Shown here: in pieces, positions 7,505-13,227 of the stretch
Position numbering within the stretch: the stretch's first letter is position 1
How the letters are laid out: each line of letters opens with the position of its first letter
From: Chlamydiota bacterium
GTDB taxonomy: Bacteria; Chlamydiota; Chlamydiia; Chlamydiales; JAJFMK01
Direction: 5' to 3'
Length of the DNA stretch: 22,991 bases
Assembly (NCBI GenBank): GCA_021772215.1
Contig: JAJFMK010000241.1
Coordinates: 1-22,991, forward strand
Position numbers and translations under genes: made by a program
Notes under the pieces: model-generated
The model's database searches: none
Seen by the model: the letters and a program-made list of their open reading frames with translations, nothing else
What the model was told of the DNA's origin: nothing

Positions 7505-8140
7505 CTACACCTCTCCTGACCCGAAGATCATCTCCCTCAAATCTTTTCTGATGAAGGAGGATACCACCTCCTGCACAGCCTCTTGGGACATATCAATGGT
7601 GAGCTGATGATCTTTAACCTTCACCTCCACGCCGCCGGGAATGTCACTCAAAACAGCGCTTTTGTTCTCCAGCTTTTTGAGCACGTCGGCAGAGAGAAGT
7701 TTGTTCACCTCCTCCTTTGAGACTACCTTAGGAATCAACGCCTCTAAGTTGAGCTTCAGGCCATCCTTATCGATCGCCTCGACGATGGAGCGAATGAGCT
7801 CAGCGATTATCTGAGGCTTTTGCATCTCTTTGCCAATCAGCTCCTGCAGCTGCTGACCAAAGAGCTCTTTTTGAATCGTCTGCCGTAGCGCCTCCAGAGT
7901 CTGCTTCGCTGCTTGGGACATGGTGGAGTGAAAGAGGGTCTCCTTCTGTTTGATCTCCTCTTCAGCCTCTTTGAGCAGCGCATCTTTCTCTCGATAGGCC
8001 TGCTCTTTGAGGGCGTGCGCCTCCTTTTCAGCTGCCTCAACGAGACGCTTCGCTTCCGCTCTGGCAGGCTCTAGGGTCTCTTCGGTTAAGATGTCACAGA
8101 TTCGGGCAACAGTCTCCTGTTCACTCTCTAAACTTTTCAT
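7505..8140 (-). CDS. atpE: V/A-type ATPase peripheral stalk subunit E
   Basis: A 211-residue stalk subunit. The first 100 or so residues are a long Glu/Lys/Ala-rich helix (LEPARAEAKRLVEAAEKEA onward) that would form the peripheral-stalk coiled coil, normally with a G/H subunit. The C-terminal half is an alpha/beta domain with SDIPGGVEVKVKDHQLTIDMS, which docks on subunit B. It is the first gene of the operon, starting from an ATG with GGGGA 6 nt upstream and followed without a gap by the DUF2764 gene. No gene for a G/H partner is visible in the operon, which is odd since E normally works as an E-G heterodimer. Sequence conservation in E subunits is low, so the call rests on composition, C-terminal motif and operon order. 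Confidence 0.9.
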   Translation of the reverse strand: MKSLESEQETVARICDILTEETLEPARAEAKRLVEAAEKEAHALKEQAYREKDALLKEAEEEIKQKETLFHSTMSQAAKQTLEALRQTIQKELFGQQLQELIGKEMQKPQIIAELIRSIVEAIDKDGLKLNLEALIPKVVSKEEVNKLLSADVLKKLENKSAVLSDIPGGVEVKVKDHQLTIDMSQEAVQEVVSSFIRKDLREMIFGSGEV

Positions 8141-8178
8141 TAATATTCCCCAATTTCAAACAGTAGTCTAAATAGTAC

Positions 8179-8208
8179 ACTATACGGAAGATTACCTAGA
8201 GGGCGCAA
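8179..8208 (-). promoter_or_regulatory. candidate promoter of the V-ATPase operon
   Basis: On the minus strand TTGCGC (8203-8208) is followed by an 18-nt spacer and TATAGT (8179-8184, five of six to the consensus -10), giving a leader of roughly 30 nt before the atpE ATG. It falls in the 81-bp gap between the EamA gene stop and atpE. A TTGACT lies 5 nt further upstream but its spacing (23 nt) is too long. There is no terminator hairpin after the EamA gene, so read-through could add to expression. Confidence 0.45.
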
Positions 8209-8221
8209 GTCAAAGATTTTT

Positions 8222-9139
8222 TCAGGATTCAATAAGGCGACGCTTGAGTGGCAAGGGGCTTGTTGCAACTAACCCAAGACAAATCAACGCGGCGCCTAAG
8301 TAGACATCAAAACCACTCTCCTCACCAAGGACCCACGTCCCTAACAAAATCCCAATCACGGGAAGAAAGAGGCTGACGAATGAGATACGTAACGCATCGG
8401 CGATCTCAAGGAGCTTGAAGAAGATAATAAAACCAACTGTCGTACTCCAAAGGCTTAACGTAAGTATTGAAAGCGACGCCTGCATCGAAGGCATCTCAAA
8501 TAAGAAGGGAGAATGCTGGAATAGACAAAGGGGCAACAAGAGAATAGTGGCAACTGTCAACTGCCCGGTAGGACCAACAAGCGGCTCCCACCCCTTGATC
8601 ATCTTTCGGCCGTATACAATGCCGATTGCGTAGCAAATTGAGGAGATTAAAACCATCAAAATCCCCTGGAGCGAGCCAACCTCTCCAGCAAGTCGTGGAA
8701 TAAAAATTACTAAGAGCCCGACTAGCCCCAACATAATCCCCACGACCTTCTGGAAGGTTACCCTCTCCAAACTAATAAGTGCCGATGCCACGAGGACAAA
8801 GATGGGCACTGAGCCGTTGATGACAGCGGCTGTCGAGCTCGAAATCAGAAGCTGTGACTGAATAATTAAGAAGAAGGGCAGGGCGCCGGAGAAGAGCCCC
8901 ATCACCAAAAAGTGTGGTAGACGATTAAGGGCGAAAACTTTTCGTTTATTTATCTTGCAGATGATAAGTAGCGGCAGAGCCGCAAGTCCGAGGCGTACAG
9001 TCAGAAGCAGAAGCGGAGGAACCTCCTGGACTCCTATCTTCATCAATACAAACGAGGGACCCCAGCAGCAGGCGAGAAGTAAAATCAGAATATTGACAAC
9101 CACCGCTAAAACCTTGGCATAATTGTAGGGAATTGTCAT
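8222..9139 (-). CDS. EamA/DMT-family transporter
   Basis: A 305-residue integral membrane protein with about ten hydrophobic helices in two EamA repeats (roughly 8-145 and 155-290). The first helix carries the family-like CCWGPSFVLMKIG, and the second repeat opens with GILMVLISSICYAIGIVYGRK. Drug/metabolite-superfamily members move small metabolites such as amino acids, nucleotides or S-adenosylmethionine; the substrate cannot be read from sequence. I chose the ATG at 9139 (MTIPYNYAKV): an in-frame extension to 9223 would overlap the divergent gene at 9187 and puts an unlikely soluble segment ahead of helix 1. The end lies 81 bp before atpE on the same strand. As I recall the C. trachomatis order, no transporter sits between CT310 and CT311, so this looks like a lineage-specific insertion. 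Confidence 0.85.
   Translation of the reverse strand: MTIPYNYAKVLAVVVNILILLLACCWGPSFVLMKIGVQEVPPLLLLTVRLGLAALPLLIICKINKRKVFALNRLPHFLVMGLFSGALPFFLIIQSQLLISSSTAAVINGSVPIFVLVASALISLERVTFQKVVGIMLGLVGLLVIFIPRLAGEVGSLQGILMVLISSICYAIGIVYGRKMIKGWEPLVGPTGQLTVATILLLPLCLFQHSPFLFEMPSMQASLSILTLSLWSTTVGFIIFFKLLEIADALRISFVSLFLPVIGILLGTWVLGEESGFDVYLGAALICLGLVATSPLPLKRRLIES
9093..9123 (+). promoter_or_regulatory. weak candidate promoter for the 9187 gene
   Basis: A perfect TTGACA (9093-9098) is followed after 19 nt by CATAAT (9118-9123). It lies inside the N-terminal codons of the divergent EamA gene and would give a leader of about 55 nt. The spacer is 2 nt longer than ideal. This AT-rich divergent region offers several other poor -10 matches, so the call is tentative. 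Confidence 0.3.
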
Positions 9140-9186
9140 ATATTGTACTCTATGTAATCCTAATTTTCTAGGAGTTTTCCAAGCCA

Positions 9187-9996
9187 ATGAACCGACTGAT
9201 AACACTACTATTAACCACCTCAATCACACTCTCTGCAAATGAGATAGAAAAAAGTGCTGAGGAGAGCATTAAAGAGCACTATATAGCTGCCCTTGATGAT
9301 CCCGAAGCAGCTATTTTCGTCCCACCTGTCGGATGGCTTGCGGCCGAACCAGCGAGCCTACCTAGCCATGTGAAGGCTCTTATCGTGGGAAAGGGAGAGC
9401 ATGAGTACCCTCCCTCTATCAACTTAGGTGCCGAAGCTTATGAGGGGTCGTTAAAAACTTATCTTAAAAACATTAAAATGATTAATGAAGCGCAAGCTGC
9501 CACCTGGAAAGATCTCGGTCAGATCGCTACAGAGAGCGGAAACGCCTCTCTCTCTCAAGTGGACATGAAAACTAAGTGGGGTGATGTTCGCCTCATGCAC
9601 GCTATCATCATCCGCTATGGAACAGCCTATATCCTAACCGCTAGCGCGCTCAAAGAGGAGTTTTCGCAGTTTTACAAAGATTTCTTTCAAGCGATGCGCT
9701 CTTTCAAAATTAATAAAGATGTCTATGAGATGGTTAAAAACCCTGAAAAGAGAGCCAAGCTACAGACAGCCGTCCAGCAGCTCAAAAAAGAGTGGTCTGA
9801 TCTTGTAAATGAAGCGAAATCGATCAAACCGGAAGATTCTATCTTTGATCTATCTAAAGAGCTCTTCTACAGCGAAACATTCCAAGCTGATGAGTGGGAC
9901 CACTTTAATGGGCTCCTTGAAAATGAGTTCGCAGACATGGGTGAGAGCTGGAAAGAGAACATGTGTTTAAAAGCGATGCAAGAATTAGGCTTGTAA
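9187..9996 (+). CDS. exported protein with PsbP/Mog1-like pattern (possible CT311 counterpart)
   Basis: A 269-residue protein with a short Sec-type signal (MNRLITLLLTTSITLSA, cleavage near residue 17). The next 150 residues follow the pattern of the PsbP/Mog1/DUF1795 fold: a VPPVGW start (45-50), PPSINL (75-80), a Ser-x2-Tyr-Leu helix (88-93), and a final strand-helix AYILTASALKEEFSQFYKDFFQAMRSF read in two parts (147-157 and 158-173). The last 90 residues are charged and helical with a single Cys. In C. trachomatis the gene between the V-ATPase operon and the ferredoxin-like gene is CT311, reported as secreted into the host cell. Position suggests this could be its counterpart, but I cannot align them. 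AGGAG lies 12 nt before the ATG, slightly far. Fold assignment is pattern-based; function unknown. Confidence 0.65.
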   Translation: MNRLITLLLTTSITLSANEIEKSAEESIKEHYIAALDDPEAAIFVPPVGWLAAEPASLPSHVKALIVGKGEHEYPPSINLGAEAYEGSLKTYLKNIKMINEAQAATWKDLGQIATESGNASLSQVDMKTKWGDVRLMHAIIIRYGTAYILTASALKEEFSQFYKDFFQAMRSFKINKDVYEMVKNPEKRAKLQTAVQQLKKEWSDLVNEAKSIKPEDSIFDLSKELFYSETFQADEWDHFNGLLENEFADMGESWKENMCLKAMQELGL

Positions 9997-10067
9997 AAAT
10001 TGCATGAATTGTGAGATACAAACAGTTTGATTTGGTAGCAAAATTTTCGAGGAGAGAAAGAGAAGAG

Positions 10068-10289
10068 ATGCTTAAGAAACTGATCGCGACATTCGCCATT
10101 TTAGCCCTAAGTGTGAGCAACACCCCAAAACTCGAAGCACAGAGCTGCTATACTGGTGGCTGCGGCTACCAAGAGTGTAGACAGTGTCCCTGTCTTACAC
10201 CGGCAATTGCTCTTGGTGCTATCGCCCTTGTTGCTATCATTGCTGTGGCTGTTCAAAACTCCAATAACAAACACTCTCACTGCCATTAA
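10068..10289 (+). CDS. small Cys/His-rich exported or membrane-anchored protein
   Basis: A 73-residue protein not recognisable as a named family. It starts with a Sec-like signal (MLKKLIATFAILALSVSNTP, charged then hydrophobic). A cluster of five cysteines follows in 16 residues (Cys27, 32, 37, 40, 42), then a strongly hydrophobic span (about 45-63, AIALGAIALVAIIAVAV), and it ends in a His-rich tail with a last Cys (HSHCH). This layout suggests a periplasmic Cys knot or metal-binding loop tethered by the C-terminal helix. The start is the ATG at 10068, preceded by AGGAGAG 11 nt upstream; an upstream ATG at 10011 would put a charged 19-residue segment before the signal. The next gene starts 4 nt after the stop, so the two are probably co-translated. 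Confidence 0.7.
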   Translation: MLKKLIATFAILALSVSNTPKLEAQSCYTGGCGYQECRQCPCLTPAIALGAIALVAIIAVAVQNSNNKHSHCH

Positions 10290-10293
10290 AGCA

Positions 10294-10803
10294 ATGAGAC
10301 TGTTTAAGAGTGAGGGACGACTATTTCTTACCCTCGCTCTTCTTTTCTTTTCATCAGTTGGCGCAAAAGAGCTCTCGTGGAATTTCTCTAAAATTCACAC
10401 ACCAGACCACCGCTTCGATTCGATCTCACTAAAATATTTAGACCCCTCGCCCTTCAATGGCCTGCGCTGTGAAATTTTCTGCAACCAAGACGAAATTCGT
10501 CTCATTCTTAATCTCCTCTGGTGCCCCCTAACTAACCTTTGCGCTGATTCAATGGTTGAGGTAGAAGTGACAGCAGAAGAGGGACGAAGCTTTTTCCTCC
10601 ACGCCTACAGCTGCCGAGGAGACCAAAAACTCATCTTTTCAACCGACCAGAGCGCAAAGTTTGTGAAACAACTTACTGAAGAGCAACCCCTAGCTATTAA
10701 GATCGGCATGTATGAAACAAAAATTAGCTGCCAAAACTTCATGAATTGCTGGCGTATGGCACAGTGTCTCCTTGATCCTATAGCCTTTAAACTGTTAGAA
10801 TAG
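10294..10803 (+). CDS. exported eight-cysteine protein of unknown function
   Basis: A 169-residue protein with a clear signal peptide (MRLFKSEGRLFLTLALLFFSSVGA, predicted cut after Ala24). The mature part has eight cysteines (59, 63, 77, 83, 107, 146, 152, 158), an even number that fits four disulfides in the periplasm or outer envelope. It is otherwise beta-rich and has no membrane span. I do not recognise a family. The start is the ATG at 10294, 4 nt after the stop of the small Cys/His-rich gene. An open frame continuing upstream to 10156 only overlaps that gene and lacks a signal, so I rejected it. Chlamydiae stabilise their envelope by disulfide-linked proteins, so an envelope role is reasonable but inferred. 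The next gene follows after 8 nt. Confidence 0.7.
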   Translation: MRLFKSEGRLFLTLALLFFSSVGAKELSWNFSKIHTPDHRFDSISLKYLDPSPFNGLRCEIFCNQDEIRLILNLLWCPLTNLCADSMVEVEVTAEEGRSFFLHAYSCRGDQKLIFSTDQSAKFVKQLTEEQPLAIKIGMYETKISCQNFMNCWRMAQCLLDPIAFKLLE

Positions 10804-10811
10804 GGTTTCAT

Positions 10812-11165
10812 ATGACAAAAGAAAATTCGCCACAGTTTGAGTGTCACTCTTGTAAAAATCCAATCAAAGTCAATCTTTCAAATTTTGAAGAGACTTTGAA
10901 CTGCCGTTGTGGTCAAGAGTACCAATTCAAAGACCCCTCCCTGAAGAGACAGCTAATGAAATTTGCTGCTCTTTGTGAGGCGATCAAAGATGCGGAGGAG
11001 ATTCTCTCAGACACACAGGTAGGCATCGACATCGGTGAGCACCATGTTGAAATTCCCTACAAACTTCTACTAACCCGCCTCAACACCACTCTTGACCTCT
11101 CTGTCGGAGGAAAACCTATTAGATTTACCTTTAGAATTGAGCCACTAACGGAGGAGCCAAAATGA
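10812..11165 (+). CDS. zinc-ribbon-like protein (position of chlamydial 'predicted ferredoxin' CT312)
   Basis: A 117-residue soluble protein. Its N-terminus has Cys11-x2-Cys14 and Cys31-x-Cys33 spaced by 16 residues (ECHSCKNPIKV ... LNCRCGQEYQF), the layout of a rubredoxin-type zinc ribbon. A helix (about 44-66) and a beta-rich tail follow with VEIPYKLLLTRLNTTLDL and a last strand pair. There is no signal peptide. In C. trachomatis, as I recall, the gene immediately before tal is called a predicted ferredoxin (CT312), and this is likely its equivalent. However, four cysteines in a 2+2 knuckle arrangement fit zinc better than a 2Fe-2S or 4Fe-4S cluster. The stop overlaps the tal start by 4 bp (ATGA), implying coupled translation and perhaps a shared role. 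AGGG precedes the ATG by 6 nt. Confidence 0.75.
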   Translation: MTKENSPQFECHSCKNPIKVNLSNFEETLNCRCGQEYQFKDPSLKRQLMKFAALCEAIKDAEEILSDTQVGIDIGEHHVEIPYKLLLTRLNTTLDLSVGGKPIRFTFRIEPLTEEPK

Positions 11166-12133
11166 CAAAGTCGACTGTTCAAAAATCCACTCTTGACCAG
11201 CTAAAAGAGTTTACAACCGTTGTTGTCGATAGCAGCGATATCAAACATCTTAAAGCTTATGGCGCCCAAGATGCGACCACAAACCCCTCCTTAGTCTACC
11301 AAGCGTCCCAAAAGCCAGACTATAAAAATTTGATTGAAGAGGCTGTCACCTTCGCTAAAAAGAGTGCGACGGACAGCCACCCATATGAGTCTCTCCTTCT
11401 AGACAGACTCCTCACAAACTTTGGCAAGGAGATCCTCAAAATCGTCCCCGGTCGTGTTTCTACCGAAGTCGATGCCCGCCTCTCGTTCGATGTCGAAGGA
11501 AGCATTAAAAGAGCGCACCAGATCATTAAACTCTACGAAAATGATGGGATCTCAAGGGAACGCATCTTGATTAAGCTCGCCTCTACCTGGGAAGGAGTCC
11601 TTGCCGCCACAGAGCTTGAAAAGCAAGGCATCCACTGCAACATGACGCTCATGTTCTCGCTTCCCCAAGCGATCGGCGCCGCCAATGCGCACGCCACGCT
11701 CGTCTCCCCTTTCGTCGGAAGAATCCTCGACTGGTATAAGGCAAACGAAAACTTCAACGGCCCCTCTTCAGACGACCCGGGCGTCCTCTCAGTCCGTGAG
11801 ATCTATAACTACTATAAAGAGCGTAATATCCCCGTCCAGGTGATGGGCGCCTCCTTTAGAAACACAGGAGAGATTCTCGAACTTGCCGGCTGCGACCTTC
11901 TCACTATCTCTCCCAAACTCCTAGAAGAGCTCAAACAGAGCGACCAAACTGTCACAAAAAGACTAACCCACCCGCCGGGCACGACAGAAACTCTAGATTC
12001 GATCGATGAAAAAGCTTTCCGCTGGGGTCTAAACGAAAACCGCATGGCCACAGAGAAGCTTTCCGACGGCATCCGCCGCTTTACAGCTGACACCCTAAGC
12101 TTGCTGGAGATGATTGCAAAGGACTACGCGTAG
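11162..12133 (+). CDS. tal: transaldolase
   Basis: A 323-residue class I transaldolase of the TalB type, which moves a dihydroxyacetone unit between sedoheptulose-7-phosphate and glyceraldehyde-3-phosphate in the non-oxidative pentose phosphate pathway in the cytosol. The Schiff-base lysine is Lys138 in RILIKLASTWEG. Asp23 (VVVDSSDI) matches catalytic Asp17 of E. coli TalB, and Glu102 in GRVSTEVDARLSFD matches its Glu96. DATTNPSLV (38-45) and the NMTLMFS strand are also intact. Length is close to the usual 315-320, so it is complete. It is the last gene of the plus-strand run and overlaps the zinc-ribbon gene by 4 bp. Its last 53 bp are shared, antisense, with the end of the convergent gene starting at 12968. 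No terminator is visible right after the stop. Confidence 0.97.
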   Translation: MTKSTVQKSTLDQLKEFTTVVVDSSDIKHLKAYGAQDATTNPSLVYQASQKPDYKNLIEEAVTFAKKSATDSHPYESLLLDRLLTNFGKEILKIVPGRVSTEVDARLSFDVEGSIKRAHQIIKLYENDGISRERILIKLASTWEGVLAATELEKQGIHCNMTLMFSLPQAIGAANAHATLVSPFVGRILDWYKANENFNGPSSDDPGVLSVREIYNYYKERNIPVQVMGASFRNTGEILELAGCDLLTISPKLLEELKQSDQTVTKRLTHPPGTTETLDSIDEKAFRWGLNENRMATEKLSDGIRRFTADTLSLLEMIAKDYA

Positions 12134-12968
12134 CCGCTTTTCGAAGCATTAGCAGTTTTGGATCGGGGCCTATAATCAGTCGCCATTCGCCCTCCACCCC
12201 GACTGCCCGTTGAACCTCTGCAAGCTGCTCTCCTTGAAGAAGGGTATAGCCTCTGGGATACCCTCCAATGAGGGTAATGTCTATTGCCTCTAGTTCACAA
12301 TGCGTCATCAGATTCGTTAGAAGAAAATCGACAGCAGGCCGATCAAATAACTCTCCTATCAAAATTGAAAGTCCTGACCCTGCTCTTTGGGCAAGCAGGT
12401 CGCAATACCCTTTAGCCTCTTCGAGTTGCTGTGCAGCAAAGTAGTGACCAATAATTTGCGTTAATGAGAGAAAAGTCAAATTCTGCTGCTTTCCTATGAG
12501 AATCTTCACAGCATCTAAATTCTTCGTTTGAAAATAAGCTTTTAACAGAGAGAAAAATGCCCTCTCATCTCCTCTAATTGAGGAAATAGTATTAAAGAAT
12601 CGATCAGCATAGGCCAGATCGCCTCCCTCTATCAGAGCATCTATCCAGTGGCGCAAGATATTTGGATTTCCTGAAACATCCGAGCTTACATAGACTTTAG
12701 CTTGATTCTTTTCCCCAATACGTAAAAGCGCAGCAATTAACAGCCCTCTTGCCTCTGAGCTTATTTTAAGTTGAGGACTTTGGTCAAAGAGTGTCTTCGC
12801 CGCCCACACTTTACCCTCTTTAAGAAATCTATAATAATCTTCAACCGATTCATAGAGCTGCTGATCCGGTGTCTGGGTATCAAGACCTTGTTGAGCCAGT
12901 AACGGGCTATCCCCCTCCCTCACTGTAGATACAGTCTGCAGTGAGGCTCTCATGTTTCCAAAAGTCAT
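12081..12968 (-). CDS. helical-repeat (TPR/PPR-like) protein of unknown function
   Basis: A 295-residue cytosolic protein without signal or membrane span. Residues from about 40 to 200 read as successive pairs of amphipathic helices in the TPR/PPR style: YYRFLKEGKVWAAKTLFDQS, then LIAALLRIGEKNQAKVYV, then WIDALIEGGDLAYADRFF, then LLKAYFQTKNLDAVKILI, then IIGHYFAAQQLEEAKGYCDL. The C-terminal 90 residues differ, with a Gly-Gly-Tyr-Pro-Arg-Gly turn and a short beta part. I do not recognise a named family. The ATG at 12968 is chosen because AGAGGTG lies 5 nt before it and the candidate -10 box covers the alternative ATG at 12995. The last 53 bp overlap tal on the other strand, so its final residues (about 17) are dictated by antisense tal codons. 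In C. trachomatis tal and rpoC carry adjacent numbers, so this gene may be an insertion. Confidence 0.75.
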   Translation of the reverse strand: MTFGNMRASLQTVSTVREGDSPLLAQQGLDTQTPDQQLYESVEDYYRFLKEGKVWAAKTLFDQSPQLKISSEARGLLIAALLRIGEKNQAKVYVSSDVSGNPNILRHWIDALIEGGDLAYADRFFNTISSIRGDERAFFSLLKAYFQTKNLDAVKILIGKQQNLTFLSLTQIIGHYFAAQQLEEAKGYCDLLAQRAGSGLSILIGELFDRPAVDFLLTNLMTHCELEAIDITLIGGYPRGYTLLQGEQLAEVQRAVGVEGEWRLIIGPDPKLLMLRKAATRSPLQSSPASLGCQL

Positions 12969-12993
12969 ATAAACACCTCTGTTTGGTAGCAGC

Positions 12994-13022
12994 ATTCTAA
13001 CAATTTATCCAATTAGTGAAAA
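12994..13022 (-). promoter_or_regulatory. candidate promoter of the helical-repeat protein gene
   Basis: On the minus strand TTTTCA (13017-13022, four of six) is followed by a 17-nt spacer and TAGAAT (12994-12999, five of six). Transcription would begin near 12987, leaving about 20 nt before the ATG at 12968 and including the AGAGGTG ribosome site. The good spacing and the agreement with the chosen start raise confidence. Confidence 0.5.
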
Positions 13023-13059
13023 GAATATTATTAACCCACTCAATTACTATGGGATAGTT

Positions 13060-13179
13060 GGAACGAAGTGAAATTGGTCAAAAATATCATCAAGATGCTA
13101 CCCACTTTTCCGCATTGGGAAAATTAAGGAGCTTTGTGCGAAAAAGCGACCTACACAGGAATTGTCCACTGGTTTCTTA
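13060..13179. repeat. diverged copy of the 505-699 repeat family
   Basis: Within the 259-bp gap upstream of the helical-repeat gene and downstream of rpoC, 13136-13179 reads GCGAAAAAGCGACCTACAC then GGAATTG...CACTGGTTTCTTA. This matches the left arm of the 505-699 palindrome read on the minus strand (GCAAAAAAGCGACCTGCAC, GAATTG...CAGTGGCTCCTTA) at about 80 percent by eye over some 42 bp. An AAGGAGC at 13127-13133 may mark the opposite end. Upstream, CGAAGTGAAATTGGTCAAAAA (13063-13083, minus ends) resembles 110-135. No coding potential is seen. Confidence 0.55.
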
Positions 13180-13190
13180 TGTGAGTTGAA

Positions 13191-13217
13191 AGTAGGAGAG
13201 GGAAACCCTCTCCTACT
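13191..13217 (-). terminator. terminator hairpin after rpoC
   Basis: A perfect 12-bp stem (AGTAGGAGAGGG / CCCTCTCCTACT) closes a 3-nt loop, 10 nt beyond the rpoC stop. On the transcribed strand it is followed by TTCAACTC, a poor U-tract, so it may work as an intrinsic terminator of moderate strength or as a 3' RNA-stabilising hairpin for the rplA-rpoC transcript. Confidence 0.8.
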
Positions 13218-13227
13218 GTAAGAAAAT

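Noticed and set aside
9140..9168. TACAAT -10-like box in front of the EamA gene
   Set aside because: It ends only 2 nt before the ATG, so transcription would start inside the coding region unless the mRNA were shorter than the gene.
9140..9223. N-terminal extension of the EamA transporter
   Set aside because: It would overlap the signal-peptide region of the divergent gene at 9187 and add an atypical segment before membrane helix 1; the ATG at 9139 fits the family better.
10156..10293. Upstream extension of the eight-cysteine protein
   Set aside because: It overlaps the small Cys/His-rich gene in another frame and would bury the obvious signal peptide that starts at 10294.
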